Of a DNA stretch of 64,000 nt, positions 1 through 11,231 are shown in pieces (position 1 is the first letter of the stretch; each line of letters starts with the position of its first letter). Both the position numbers and the translations under genes were made by a program. Below the pieces are notes generated by a model that was not told where the DNA came from, made no database searches, and saw only the letters and a program-made list of their open reading frames with translations. The DNA is from Cocos nucifera (taxonomy: Eukaryota; Streptophyta; Magnoliopsida; Arecales; Arecaceae), in the NCBI GenBank assembly GCA_006176705.1, contig QRFJ01000023.1, positions 394,501 to 458,500 on the forward strand, read 5' to 3'.

Positions 1-1470
1 TTTTTATTTTATTTTAATTAAATAAAAAATTTAAATTAAAATTAAAATTAATCATAATAAATATTTAAAATTATTTATCTATTTAAATAATATTAATTAT
101 AAAATAAATCATATCTTTTTTCATAGTCAAAAATATTTTTTTTGAAATATTTGTTAAATATAAATTATTTTTTGATAAAAATATTTATCAAACAATTTTA
201 TCAAATATAAATTATTTTTTTATAATATTTTTTAAAAAATTTTATTTAAAAATTAATAATTTTAAAATAAATTAATTTTAATAGTTTTCTCTCTCGCATC
301 ATCCTCAGGTCAGTCTTGGAACACCATGTAACAATGAATAGTCCCTGACATTTAGTTAAAATTACGAATCCTAGTACTCGGAAAACGTCCCCTCTACTTG
401 TCGTCTATCGAACATTCCAACGCCCCCCTAAAAAATATTCCTTTCGTGAAGTTTAAAATATATTTCATAAAATCTCCGTATCACGTGACAAGTGCGTTTA
501 AACGGTCACCAAGGATCCCTGCCTTGCCGATGGTTCTTTCCTACCATGGCCGAAGTGATTCCAAGGTAACTTCGTTCCATGAAGTCAACCCAAAGCAACT
601 TGGACTCCCGGAATCTGTTCTTTTTATTGTTGGTCTCAAAGTATACCAGCTTGGGAAATTCGTTTGGACCAGGTTGGCGGCAAATGGCCAATTTAACCTA
701 TCATCCTATGTTTGGGATGATGGGCTTGATCATGCTTTAATTATGCTGGTTTAGATTGTTGTTGGAATATAATTAAGCTCCCTTGTGCTAACCAGGGTTT
801 TGTCCGTATCATTTTAGACTTGGTTGGCCTAGGTTGAGGTCTCCTCTCATTACAGCCAGGTTCCTAAATATAATGGTGGTATCTTCTGGCTTGTCATTTG
901 GAAAGCAATCATGCAATTGAAGGTTAAGGTAGTTATGTGGTTGGCTTTAGGTCCATTTTTTTATAGATAAAATTTATCTGAGAATCTATATTTTTTTAGA
1001 TAAATATTTTTTAGATAATATTTAAATAAAAAAATAATATATCTATATATTTTTATATATGAAAAAGTTACTTTAAAATTTGTTATCTATGCTCCTTTGC
1101 ATTACTATTTTTCTGAATAAATTATTAAAATTTATTTATATTTCTCATAATATCTCTTATACTTTTTAGATTTGGAGAAAGTGGATGAATTTATTGAGCA
1201 TTGAATAATGGGGACATTGGAAATAAAGATGGGATAGTATTTTAGGTATAAAATTAAATGCCTGATGAAAAATTGATTTAGCTATTCTTTTAGTGGGTAA
1301 GATTTTTTTTTATTTTATGGATAAATACTATCGAAGAAAAAATAACTTCTCCATCTTAAAAAATATGAGAATATGGATAAATTATTTAATGAGAAAGTAG
1401 ATCAATTTTTTCATGATATTTATCCATAAAAGAATGGGCTCTTAAGATAAATTAAAATACTCCTACTTCA
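1..1470. other. AT-rich spacer without recognisable gene
   Basis: The first 280 bases and 950-1,160 are almost only A and T with short direct repeats of a TATAAATTATTTTTT-like string. A 118-codon open frame at 398-754 resembles no family I know and has no repeat, signal or domain pattern; I do not call it a gene. Nothing else is visible. Confidence 0.6.
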
Positions 1471-1474
1471 AAAA

Positions 1475-2350
1475 GGCTATTCTTTGTCATTCATCTATCT
1501 ATACAAATTTCAAAACATTCTATTCATTATCATTCATCTACCTACATAAATCTTAAAGCACCACATTTTTTACTATTTATTTATCAATGTAGATCTTAAA
1601 GTGCTTTGGCATCAATTATCTATCCATATACAAAAATCTTAAAGAGTTTAATTCTTTGTCATCCCTTCGCTTCCATAGATCACAAAGCACTTTGTCTATA
1701 ATATATTTGTCTACATATATCTCAAAATGCTTCATTTTTTATCCATTCACACATAAATTTTAAAGCACTCTATTATCTATCATCCATCTACTTGCACAAA
1801 TCTTAAAATAGTACTCTATCCTTAATTATTCATCTATTTGCATAAATTTTAAAGCACTCCATCCTCTATAATCTATTCGCTTGCACGAATTTGAAGCACT
1901 CTATCCTCTATTATACATCCGTCTATATAAAGTATAAAACATTTTGTTCTCTATCATTTATCCTATTGTAGAAATCTTGAAGCACTCCATTTTTTATTAT
2001 TCATCTATCTATATAGATTTCGAAGTATTTTATCATTTATCATCTATTTGCTTTAACAAATCTCAAAGTAGCTTGTCCTCTATCATCCATCAATTTATAT
2101 AAATCTTAAAACACTCCATCCTTTATCATCCATCAATCTATATAGATATTAAAGCGATCCATTCTTTATCATTCATCTATCTTAATAGATTTCAAAGTGC
2201 TCCATCTATAATCATTCATATACTTGCACTGATCTTAAAGCATTTCATCCTTTATCATTCATGTATTTACAGCACTCCATCCTCTATCATTTATCTATTT
2301 CTATGGATCTTAAAGCAATATATCTTTTAATATCCATCCATTTGCATAAA
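1475..2350. repeat. Minisatellite, ~45-bp unit, about 18 degenerate copies
   Basis: A phrase meaning roughly AAAGCACTCCATCC, then CTATCATCCATCTA and TGCATAAATCTT, recurs about every 45 bases through this stretch. Copies differ from each other by many substitutions and small indels, so the array is old. No open frame runs through it. The boundaries are set by eye. Confidence 0.85.
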
Positions 2351-4986
2351 TCTCAGGAAACAAAATCATCTAACAATGGGTACAAATTTCAAAGTGTTAT
2401 TTTACACTTCTTTCAATTTCTGCCAAAATAAGTCTCTTGTTAAATTAGTAGGAAGGATGGTTATGGATTCCGTAAAAGTGAAGCTATCAAGTGCCCCTCA
2501 CATGATAAAATTCTCTAGTGAAGGTAGGCAGTTGGATCATTTTGCAACGATTTTAAAGTTTTAGAATTTAATCGGCACATTTTGAACTTTTAGGATCCAA
2601 TGTTAAATAGTCCAAATCTGAAGGGGTATCTCTATAAATTCTCAAGATTTTATTTTATTTATTTATTTATTTTAAACAATCTTTTCCTCCTTCTTCTTCT
2701 AAACGATAATGAATCTACTAACCGGTTTTTTCTCAAACAAGATCTGGTAACCAGCTGCCGGCCCAGTAGAAATGCAGTGCATTTGCCTCATCCCTTCAGC
2801 GCTAAATAGTCTCAGTAGTTCTGTATCACAAAAAAAAAAAAAGAATCAGTAGTTTGACTCTGATTACCGTGCAGCATGTACGGCTGCATCAGAACATAAT
2901 AGGGGTAAAAAATGCATACGTATAGTGATGATCGGTCTTAGAATTATAAATATTTATCAATAATCTGTTAAATGGTTTAGGAAATTGTTGCTAATAATTA
3001 AATGATCCACAAACTATTCAAGAATTCATAAATTCACGAATAGCTCGTGCGCACCGTACACGTTATTCAAAAGTATTATATTCGAAGGATATAATTATTC
3101 AATAGTTAATGCTATCTTTTTGCATGCTTGTTTTTAAATAATCGACGCCACTAATTTTTATTTGTTGTTCATTCTCACGACATTGCCATTTCTAATCTTA
3201 TCCCTTCCATGATTTATTAACACATCCATCCGAGCTTAGATATGCGTTGACAGCTAGATTATAGAAGTGATGTACTAAAGAAATCATTTGGATTTAAAGG
3301 ATGTGCCATTCCAGCTTGTCCCGGGTTGCATCTCACCTGGGATTCCTTTTAGAGCTCCAAGCAAGCACGTAGGTTGATCCAAGAGATCAAATATATAGAA
3401 TGATCAGCAGTACATATAGTAAGACCTCATCAAGATGGGAGATCCTTTCTTTCAGGGCAAACGTTAAGGAAGACTTAATGGCTTTGCTGCCTCCTATAAT
3501 AGTGACTACGGTTTAACAATTAACGAGGAAAGAATCTATGCCTCAGCCAAGGCAGAAGCACGACAAAGGCGATCTAAAGGGATGGGGAACTCATCTAAGA
3601 ATGTGACGTCCAGGAGGAAATTTTCTTTTAAAAAAGCATCCCATACTCTTGTCTTCTTCCTACCATCAGCATTAGTTTCCAATGGAATAAACAAAATATA
3701 GCACATGGTAGATGTATTTGCTTGCATGTATGATACTTGAGATGGTGCTACTTAAACATTATATGTTGCATTATTCTAACCATTGCTCGAAGGAATTTTG
3801 CATATAACACGCCCAAAGAATTATTATTCTAGTAATTAAACCTGTGCCCTTAAAATTTCTATCAGAAATGACTTAGGTTTTATGTGGGCCAACAAGATTT
3901 TGTCAGATACTTATCTACATCCAATTTTTGGGCATATTGGAGACATTAACTTATTGTTAGAAGATTAATTACAACAAAATCAAGCATTATATGCACCCTA
4001 TCTAGATATATCGTGTCATTCTAACTCTCTGAGGGACCATTTCAGAGTGGAATAAATTCCCTTTCCCTGATGGGCATCTATAATAACTTAGGTCGCTACA
4101 TCTCCGGTGTCACCATCCTTCTTAATTATGTAATTAATATTCCTAAAGAAGTTGACTAAGTCAACAATGTCCTCCTAAACAATTAGGATGCTTCTTTTAA
4201 TTCATGCATGCACATATAAAAGGGTTTTTCTTATATTTCAGCAACCGACTAGAATGAAAAAAAAAAAATCTTAATGGTTTTACAGGTGTCTTCTTTTAGT
4301 GGTCACACTTGTTGATAAAAGGACATTAGGAATCCATCCGGTTCAGGGACTTTGTCCGGATTGGATTTTCTAACAAGATGGGCATATGCGCACGTCCTTC
4401 ATGAAAACTATATCATGTATGCTTCTTTCTTCTCTATCTTACTTCATCTTTGTCAGGAATATATTTGGTGACGTGTTATCCACATTTGCTGGATCGGGTG
4501 TCTTGTGCCTTAGGCATCTAGTTGATCAAACTGGTGCATGACTGGCTTATTCACGTGCAATTAATCATGACCAACCGTTAGAAGAAATCCAGTTTCAACG
4601 GTATCTCTACTATTATGATGCAAAAAAATGACCCAAGCCTTCATCAGTGGGCCAGAGGTTCCATCCATTTTCGAATGGTGCCTCCTGCCCCTCTTTGTCC
4701 ACACCTCTTTAATTAATCAATACCCATCCCAATTAGTTTGCCTTTTGTTTAAGAAATTAAAAATAAGAGGATGCGGCCACCAATCTTCCTCTCATGTAGT
4801 TCTAACCATCCATGCTTTCCTTCGTGTGCATGCAGATGCCTAACACTCGTATGTAGAGATAATCCAAATTAAGAACCTTCAGGGCAGTGTTTACATGTCC
4901 TGAGAGACCCCTGTTATTTTAGTATTAGATTTTTATAGTATCTAGCAATAAAAATTTAGGATCTAACAAATATATAAAACATACTT
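2351..4986. other. Spacer, no supported gene
   Basis: Open frames of 62-71 codons at 2,376-2,564, 2,600-2,809 and 4,628-4,843 on the plus strand and 63 codons at 3,536-3,727 on the minus strand are present. None shows a family signature. The minus-strand frame at 3,536-3,727 has the least biased composition and could be an exon or a gene relic, but I cannot identify it. No RNA gene or transposon terminus was recognised. Confidence 0.5.
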
Positions 4987-5516
4987 TGATCCATAAAGTT
5001 TTGTTAAATTTGACACCATCTTTTGAGTTCTTTGAACATTCAAAGCAACAAAGTCTTGGCTACCTTGATCTTCCCTCTCCAACTCTCTCTCTCTCTCCTT
5101 TATAATATCTTTAGTGATGGGTATGCACTTTTCTTGATTGAATAATACATGAGTGAAGAGAGGGCTTAATACGCACTTATCTTGATTGAATAATACATGA
5201 GTGAAGAGAGGGCTTATATTAAGCCCTCCATCTTTCTTTCCATCAATGAACCAATTAAATAAGTACTCTTAATCTTCCTAACTTTCATTTAATTTTGGAA
5301 TATAATTTGAATGTATTTGTGTTCTTCTAGATGAATCTAAGTTATTTATTGAATAGAAAATTATGTCATTCACATACACGCATGAACCAAAATGTATTTA
5401 GTAAACCAAGGATAATTATAGGAAGTCAAGGGACACAATGCATGTAGGATACATGCATATACATAGATTCCAAAGAAAACTTAATGTGGTTATTTAGACC
5501 ACTTTAATTCCCAACA
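4987..5516 (-). mobile_element. LTR-like arm in minus orientation (left arm of an inverted pair)
   Basis: Read on the minus strand, the segment starts TGTTGGGAATTAAAG at 5,516 and ends ...GGATCA at 4,987, so it has the TG...CA ends of an LTR of about 530 bp. Just outside its start, at 5,517-5,532 on the minus strand, is a purine stretch GATCAAGTATGAGAA that looks like a polypurine tract. The same sequence returns in opposite orientation at about 5,603-6,097. Both arms share the ...AATAACCACATTAAG block next to the centre and the CTTTGAACATTCAAAG-like block near the outer end. No coding region of an element lies between them. Confidence 0.6.
5131..5215. repeat. Short tandem duplication inside the left arm
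   Basis: The phrase CTTGATTGAATAATACATGA plus GTGAAGAGAGGGCTTA occurs twice in a row. It occurs once at the matching place in the right arm, so the duplication arose in this arm after the two copies separated. Confidence 0.85.
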
Positions 5517-5602
5517 TTCTCATACTTGATCTATAATAACTACTTAAGTTTTCCTATCTTAGATTCATGAAGTGGCCACCATATAAACACAAGCTTTATT
5601 AG

Positions 5603-6097
5603 TTCCAAAGCAAATTAATTTTTGAAGTCTAAATAACCACATTAAGTTTCTTTGAAATCTACCTATATGCATGTGTCTTACATGCATCCTATCCCTTGAC
5701 TTTTTATTTTCATCCTTGATTTACTAGATGCATTTTGGTTTATGTATGCACGTGAATCACATAATTTTTCATTCAATGAATGACTTAGATTCATCTTGGA
5801 GAACACAAATACATTTAAATTATATTCCAAAATTGAATGAAAGTTAGAAAGATTAAGAGTACCTATTTAATTAGTTCATTGATGGAAAGAAACATGGAAG
5901 GCTTATATAAAGGGCTCTTGGTCCCTCTCTCCACTCATGCATTATTCAATTAAGATAAGTCCATACCCATCACTAAAGATATCAAAAGAAAGAGAGAGAG
6001 TTGGAGAGGGAAGATCAAGATAGCAAAGACTTTTTTTGCTTTGGATATTCAAAGAACTCAAAGGATGGTGCCAAGTTTAACAAAACTCAATGGATCA
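5603..6097 (+). mobile_element. LTR-like arm in plus orientation (right arm of the inverted pair)
   Basis: This is the reverse complement of 4,987-5,500 with scattered substitutions, ending ...ATGGATCA. Its first ~15 bases, expected to read TGTTGGGAATTAAAG, are altered or lost. A TATA-box-like CTTATATAAAG lies near 5,903, where an LTR promoter would sit. The arms are separated by about 90 bases. Transcription through both would give a hairpin of roughly 490 base pairs. A foldback transposon unrelated to LTR elements remains possible. Confidence 0.6.
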
Positions 6098-6112
6098 AGA
6101 TATATATATATA

Positions 6113-6525
6113 TAGAGAGAGACAGAGAGAGAAAGTCAGGCTAGAATTAGGTTGATCAGATTAAAACTCAGAACCAGTCAGATCAAAACTCTATAATAAG
6201 GATCCTATATAAATGATCCAAACCGTTGAATATGATCTACTACCTCAAACTACTTATATACAAAAAATCATATAATTTGGAGACCCCTAGTCAATGCATC
6301 AAGCAGTCAAAAATTAGACAACCTAAATAAAATTAAATTTCATGTATTTTTTTGATCACTTGATGTATAGGCTATGGATCTTCAAATCATATGAATTTTG
6401 GTGTCCAAGCAGTTTTGAGGTAGTAGATCATATTTAATGACTTGGATCATTGATGTAGAATCTTCATTATAGAATTTTGATCTAATCGAATTTGAATCTA
6501 ATCGATCTTACCCAAGTCTGCCCCT
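6113..6525. mobile_element. Foldback MITE, long terminal inverted repeats
   Basis: The left half (about 6,136-6,330) and right half (about 6,345-6,525) are imperfect inverted copies: AAACTCTATAATAAGGATCC, ATATGATCTACTACCTCAAA and the block around ATCATATAATTTGGAGA all return in reverse complement. There is almost no loop and no coding sequence. TA repeats lie on both sides (6,100-6,113 and 6,525-6,538), suggesting insertion into a TA microsatellite. Ends are approximate. Confidence 0.75.
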
Positions 6526-7260
6526 ATATATATATATGTGTGTGTGTGTTAGATTGTAAATTTTCGTTCCTAAACACCATAAAAGTCTAACACTTAGGTC
6601 AAGCATATCAATAGATAATGGCATGAAGGGGATCCTCTTTCCAATGGATATGATAATTATTCTTGCCCAAAATTGTTCCCAGGCTTGCTTTTGAGGCAAT
6701 CTATTTCAAGGATCAACATCAACCTTTTGATCTCTCTAATAGAAATTCTTGGAAAAATCTCCTTCTGGAGTTACAGGAACAAGTGGCTACTACCCAGATT
6801 TGCCACCTTTGTAATCTGTGAACAAAGTTAGTCAAGTCAACCACGCTTGGACCACAAGCAACTGCTCCAATGCCCAGCTGCAGTCTCCTTCAAATACGCC
6901 TTTGTTCCACAACAGGGCCCTCAGGAAAAGTCCCTCCAAACCAACCACATTCTTCATTGACTATAAACCCTTGTCAGCTTGCTAAAGACTCCACTAGTTT
7001 CCTCATGACCCTCCCTTGATAGGCTCACCAAAAAAAAAAAAGATTTCAGCGATCTAAGACCTTGAGTTCTGGACCGAGGAGCTAAATTTTAGCTTCTTTA
7101 ATTATTTATATTTTTAGATGCCTTTCCTCATACGAGTTCAATGATCTAGCCTAACTTGTACTGAATCCAACCCTTATGACCAAACCGAGTTGTGGAAGAA
7201 ACAAGTCTTCTGTTCTCCAAATTGCATCCAAGACACAGCTTCGAGATCCCGCTGAGTGCT

Positions 7261-7299
<39 letters not shown>

Positions 7300-7335
7300 A
7301 GGTTGGAGGATGTTATAACAAATGATAAAAAATAA
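6526..7335. other. Spacer with microsatellites
   Basis: A TA/TG tract at 6,525-6,548 is followed by unannotatable sequence. No gene or element terminus was recognised apart from the GA repeat listed separately. Confidence 0.5.
7262..7297. repeat. GA microsatellite
   Basis: About seventeen uninterrupted AG dinucleotides. The apparent Leu-Ser peptide on the opposite strand is an artefact of this repeat. Confidence 0.95.
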
Positions 7336-8099
7336 GATTACATTTAGTACATCATCAAAAAAATTTCGAAGATAATATGGATTATCCGAAGATAGATTGC
7401 TATCAATTAAATTATCAATAATATTGATTACTGTATTTAGCATACATAAGTAATGCTATAATAAAATTATTAAAAATCTTAATTAATATATTTGATATAA
7501 TAATCAAATTACTAATAATATAAAATCAAATTTCTAAAATATTTTTATGTTCCGTAATAGAGTTGAATTTTGTTTTTCTTTTTTTTTAAGGTTAAAAGCC
7601 TTCTCTATAGGTCATAGGCGGAGGAATCGTGGGTGCCGGCTGGGGAGGGGCTGGGGTTGGTGTTGCAACGGAGTGGTGCGTGGTGCAAGTCAGGGTGTGG
7701 CGGTGTAGAGATGTCACGGGCGGTAGGAGGCGAGGAAGGTAGGGTGGTGCAAAAAAGCTGCAGAAGAGATGAAGAACCGTAGGACCAAGCCAATGGGGAG
7801 GGGGGTGCCATAAAAAGCGAAGGAGTGGCACCGAGGGGCGGGCGGAGGTGTGTATCGCATAAAAGATATAGAGGGGAGAGAAGCCGAAAAGAAGTAATGA
7901 ATTTTGTGTGATTTTTTTAAATTTTTTTTATCTGAATTTTATTTTTATAATATTATCAAAGAAGTGGTAAACTGAATAGCCATCCTTCTCTAAAGCAGTC
8001 TGGATTGTCATCCAAAAAAATATACCAAATATAGTAATCTGATAAATCTATTTTAAATTATCGACAATCTAAATTGATTGATAGCTATCAAATGCAATC
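7336..8099. mobile_element. Non-autonomous TIR element, PIF/Harbinger-like (copy 1)
   Basis: The left end reads GATTACATTTAGTAC and the reverse complement of the right end reads GATTGCATTTGATAGC, giving terminal inverted repeats of about 16 bp. It is flanked by TAA on the left and TGA on the right, which fits a decayed 3-bp TAA target duplication as used by PIF/Harbinger elements. Subterminal blocks around ATTGATTACTGTATTTAG also occur in the copy at 61,199-62,651. The interior holds a GC-rich insert (about 7,590-7,850) with proline-rich open frames on the minus strand that I do not recognise. No transposase is present. Family assignment rests on TIR and TSD form only. Confidence 0.65.
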
Positions 8100-9422
8100 T
8101 GATATCCATCTCCAACTTCCAAAAAATGATGCTGCCAAGAGAAGGTTTAAAAGGGCAGAAAAGCTTAACAACACAAACAAATTCAATTAGTAGCCAAAAT
8201 TTCACAAGGCGAGGACAGACTACAGGACAATTTTAAGGCCACCAGGAGAGGTCAGAACTTCAAGTAGTATTAAAAATGGACAGTCTCTCTGAACAACAGA
8301 TGAGAAATACAAATCATGGAGCTTTTGTGCATATCAACCCGATTAATTGCCTCCCACGCCAAAAGAAAAACATCTATATATACCGAAAGCTTGGGGCCCT
8401 GTGCGGTTCTGCAAAGGCTGGCACATGTAGGACAAGCTTGAAGCCATCCCGTCTCTTGCAATGCGAGGGATGGGCTCGAACTCGATTTTATCTTAGCCTG
8501 TTAATAATGGGCTCAAATGCAGCGCCTTGTAAGCTATGCGATCACATCATTTGAGCAAGAGAAATGGTGCCTCGGAACAAGAAAAGCTACCATGTAGTCT
8601 CACAGGAGTTCAACCACATATTTGAGCGACGACAGCCTTCTAATAAAATCTATCACAGCAATTGCCAAAGATTTCTCATTTGGGTGGAAAGAATCGGATA
8701 GTCCTTTTGGACATTGTATCGTCATGTAACTTAAGAATAATACCAAATGCAAGGACACCCAAAGGGTGACCCGGTACAACACCATGAACCAGTCAAAATA
8801 AACAGCAAGGATCGGTAAGCACCCAGAGTGGCAATGAGATAGCAGCAGAGCAACTGAGAGCTTACGTACAGACCCACGTGGGGCTCACTGTTGAGGGACA
8901 ATTGACGATGGAACAATGAGTTCTTGAGAACTTGCGCGACCAAAAGGCCCAACACTATTCCTCCTCTTTGTGATGAAAAGCCTATTAGTCTCCTTCAAAC
9001 CACGTAGACCAATACAGCTATTCAAGATGTCCTCAAATGATTTGCTTCTCTAAACGAGAGAAATGATATGTAGATTCTGAAATTCTCTTGAAGTAGTTGG
9101 ATTCAGTGAAACCCCAAAGCAAGTTTTATGGCACTAGCAACTGCTGCACTCTTCCATCTCTTCAATATATATAATACATTTTTGTGCAATCCATCTCATG
9201 GTATTTTATCTGTAACATGATTAGCTCAATGAAGCAGTTTCCACACGCAGCTTTAGTATATATGTGGAAGGCTGTTGTTCCAAAACACCTTGCAGAAAGG
9301 AAAGGAAATGGCTGAGGAACTGTGATTTGATTCCGACTCCAAATCCTTAAATCCTCTAGGTGCAAATCTTCATTCACCAACTCATCAATTGTGTATCTAT
9401 AACCATTGCTTGCATCAATAAT
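8100..9422. other. 3' flank of the PPR gene
   Basis: This is low-complexity-free spacer downstream of the minus-strand PPR gene. Short open frames of 60-92 codons occur on both strands but none has a recognisable domain. The 3' untranslated region of the PPR transcript must lie in the part nearest 9,422; I could not place its polyadenylation site. Confidence 0.5.
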
Positions 9423-11231
9423 TTACAAATAGGACCTTGGGACATATCCAACTTGCTTAAGATGCTGCCCCAACCTATCAAGCATTTGGAAAATTCTTTT
9501 GGAATGTGGATGTGTTCTATCTCCAACTGTAAACTCGTGAACCACATCATTGAGCTCAATCCAACTGGACCCTGCTGGCTTCTGTGCCCCGGTGCCCTTC
9601 ATCTGAATCCTCGCCTTAGCCATACCATCCCAGCGGCCAGCTGCAGCATAGATATTCGACAAGATGGCATAATTCCCAGCATCTGAGGGCTCCAGTCCGA
9701 CCAGCTTATCAACCACCTTCTCCGCAAGAGACACATTGTTGTGTACTCGGCATGCACCAAGAAGGGTGCCCCATATAATCACATTAGGCTCTAAAGGCAT
9801 ACTCTTTGTGAGGTCGAAGGCCTCATTCAGAAATCCCCCACGTCCTAGAAGGTCAATCATGCAACCATAGTGCTCTATCTGGGGGACAATGCCATAGTCT
9901 CTCTCCATGCTAGAGAAGTAGTATCGACCCTCTTCAATTAGCCCCACATGGGTGCATGCACATAGAACACCAATAAATGTCATGCCATCAGGCCTGATCC
10001 CTTCTCTCTTCATTCGAGCAAAGAGGTCCAGTGCCTTCTCACCATGTCCATGCATTGCCAGTCCCTGAACCATAGAATTCCAAGAGACCAAATCCTTGTC
10101 GGCCATTCCATCAAAGATACTCCATGCCATGTCAAGGCACCCACACTTGGAGTACATATCAACCAGTGCATTGCATACTTGAGTGGCAGATCTTAGCTTG
10201 CTGCTTCGTACATAGGCATGAATTCTCCTGCCAAGACGGAGCAAGCCAGACTCAGCACAAGCAGCCAAGATGCTTACCATGGCAGCAGCATCTGGCTTCA
10301 ATCCAGCATCTTCCATCTGATCTAGCAAGCTCATAGCCTCCTTTGCCAGGCCTTTCTCAGCATATCCTGATATCATTATGGTCCAAGGGACTAAGTTCTT
10401 GACCGGCATCTTATCGAACAACAACCTTGCCATGTCCATGTCACCCATCTTGCAATAACCCGAGACCACTGTGGACCATGAAACAACATTTCTCTCTGGC
10501 ATCCTCTTGAACAATTCAAAAGCCTTATCCATCTCGCCAGCCTTTGCATGCCCATCCAGCAGAGTATTCCAGCTCACCGTGTCCCTCTCAGGCATCTCGT
10601 CAAACAGGCTGCGTGCCTCCGTCAGTTCTCCGGTTCTCGTCAACCCGGCAATCATAGAATTCCAGGAGACGATATCTCTGTGCGGCATTTCATCAAAAAT
10701 CTTCTTCGCGGATGCAACGCCACCGCTACCAGCCTTCGAATAGGAGTCAATAAGCGAGTTTGGGACGAAGATATCAGATAAAAATCCAAGCTTTATGACA
10801 TGGGAGTGGATCATTTCGATCCGGGCGAGCGCAGACTGGCCGCAAGGCCCGCAACAAGCCTTGAGGAGGAAAGGGTAGGTGAAATTGTCAGGAAAAATCC
10901 CATCTTTTTGCATGTCGAAGAAGGCGCGGAAGGCGTGGGAGAGTTGGGAGTTGTGGGCGAAGGCACGGATGAGGGTGTTGTAGAGGAGGACGTTGGGGTC
11001 AGGGACGAGGCGGAAGGCTTTGACGGCGGGGGCGAGGAGGCGGCAGAGGGAGTAGGCGGAGACGAGCTTGGGGGCGACGAAGGGGTCGCGATGGAGGTTG
11101 GCCTTGAAGATTTGGGCTTGGATTTGCTTGATGTGGTGGAGGTTGGAGCAGTGGTGGAGTTCAGCGAGCTTCTGCTCGAAGAGACGGCGGTGGGAGACCC
11201 ATCGGGGGGGTCGGACTGGGGCGGACATCAC
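9423..11231 (-). CDS. Pentatricopeptide repeat protein, PLS class, E/E+ subgroup
   Basis: A 602-aa intronless frame, as is usual for plant PPR genes. PPR proteins are nuclear-encoded, organelle-targeted RNA-binding proteins; PLS-class members with E/E+ tails usually act in C-to-U editing of mitochondrial or plastid transcripts. Tandem degenerate motifs run from about residue 60 to 490, with the hallmark VSWNSMIAG, VSWNTLLDG, VSWSTVVSGYCKMG and LVDMYSKCG strings at regular 31-36 residue spacing. From about residue 485 the E domain follows (IIWGTLLGACRVHNN, NYAILSNIYAAAGRWD), then an E+ stretch (SSWIELNDVVHEFTVGDRTH) ending at GYVPRSYL. No DYW deaminase domain follows, so a DYW partner would be needed for editing. 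The arginine-rich N terminus (MMSAPVRPPRWVSHRR) suits an organelle presequence, probably mitochondrial. Two adjacent ATGs open the frame, and I took the first. The layout resembles Arabidopsis PCMP-E proteins such as the At3g29230 product; orthology is not proven. Confidence 0.95.
   Translation of the reverse strand: MMSAPVRPPRWVSHRRLFEQKLAELHHCSNLHHIKQIQAQIFKANLHRDPFVAPKLVSAYSLCRLLAPAVKAFRLVPDPNVLLYNTLIRAFAHNSQLSHAFRAFFDMQKDGIFPDNFTYPFLLKACCGPCGQSALARIEMIHSHVIKLGFLSDIFVPNSLIDSYSKAGSGGVASAKKIFDEMPHRDIVSWNSMIAGLTRTGELTEARSLFDEMPERDTVSWNTLLDGHAKAGEMDKAFELFKRMPERNVVSWSTVVSGYCKMGDMDMARLLFDKMPVKNLVPWTIMISGYAEKGLAKEAMSLLDQMEDAGLKPDAAAMVSILAACAESGLLRLGRRIHAYVRSSKLRSATQVCNALVDMYSKCGCLDMAWSIFDGMADKDLVSWNSMVQGLAMHGHGEKALDLFARMKREGIRPDGMTFIGVLCACTHVGLIEEGRYYFSSMERDYGIVPQIEHYGCMIDLLGRGGFLNEAFDLTKSMPLEPNVIIWGTLLGACRVHNNVSLAEKVVDKLVGLEPSDAGNYAILSNIYAAAGRWDGMAKARIQMKGTGAQKPAGSSWIELNDVVHEFTVGDRTHPHSKRIFQMLDRLGQHLKQVGYVPRSYL

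Noticed and set aside
398..754. A 118-codon frame near the window start
   Set aside because: No domain, no relation to neighbours and no splice context. It may be part of an older repeat, but cannot be supported as a gene.
3536..3727. A 63-codon minus-strand frame (DGRKKTRVWDAFLKENFLLD...) as an exon
   Set aside because: Composition looks protein-like, but I recognise no family and saw no neighbouring exons; left as unassigned.
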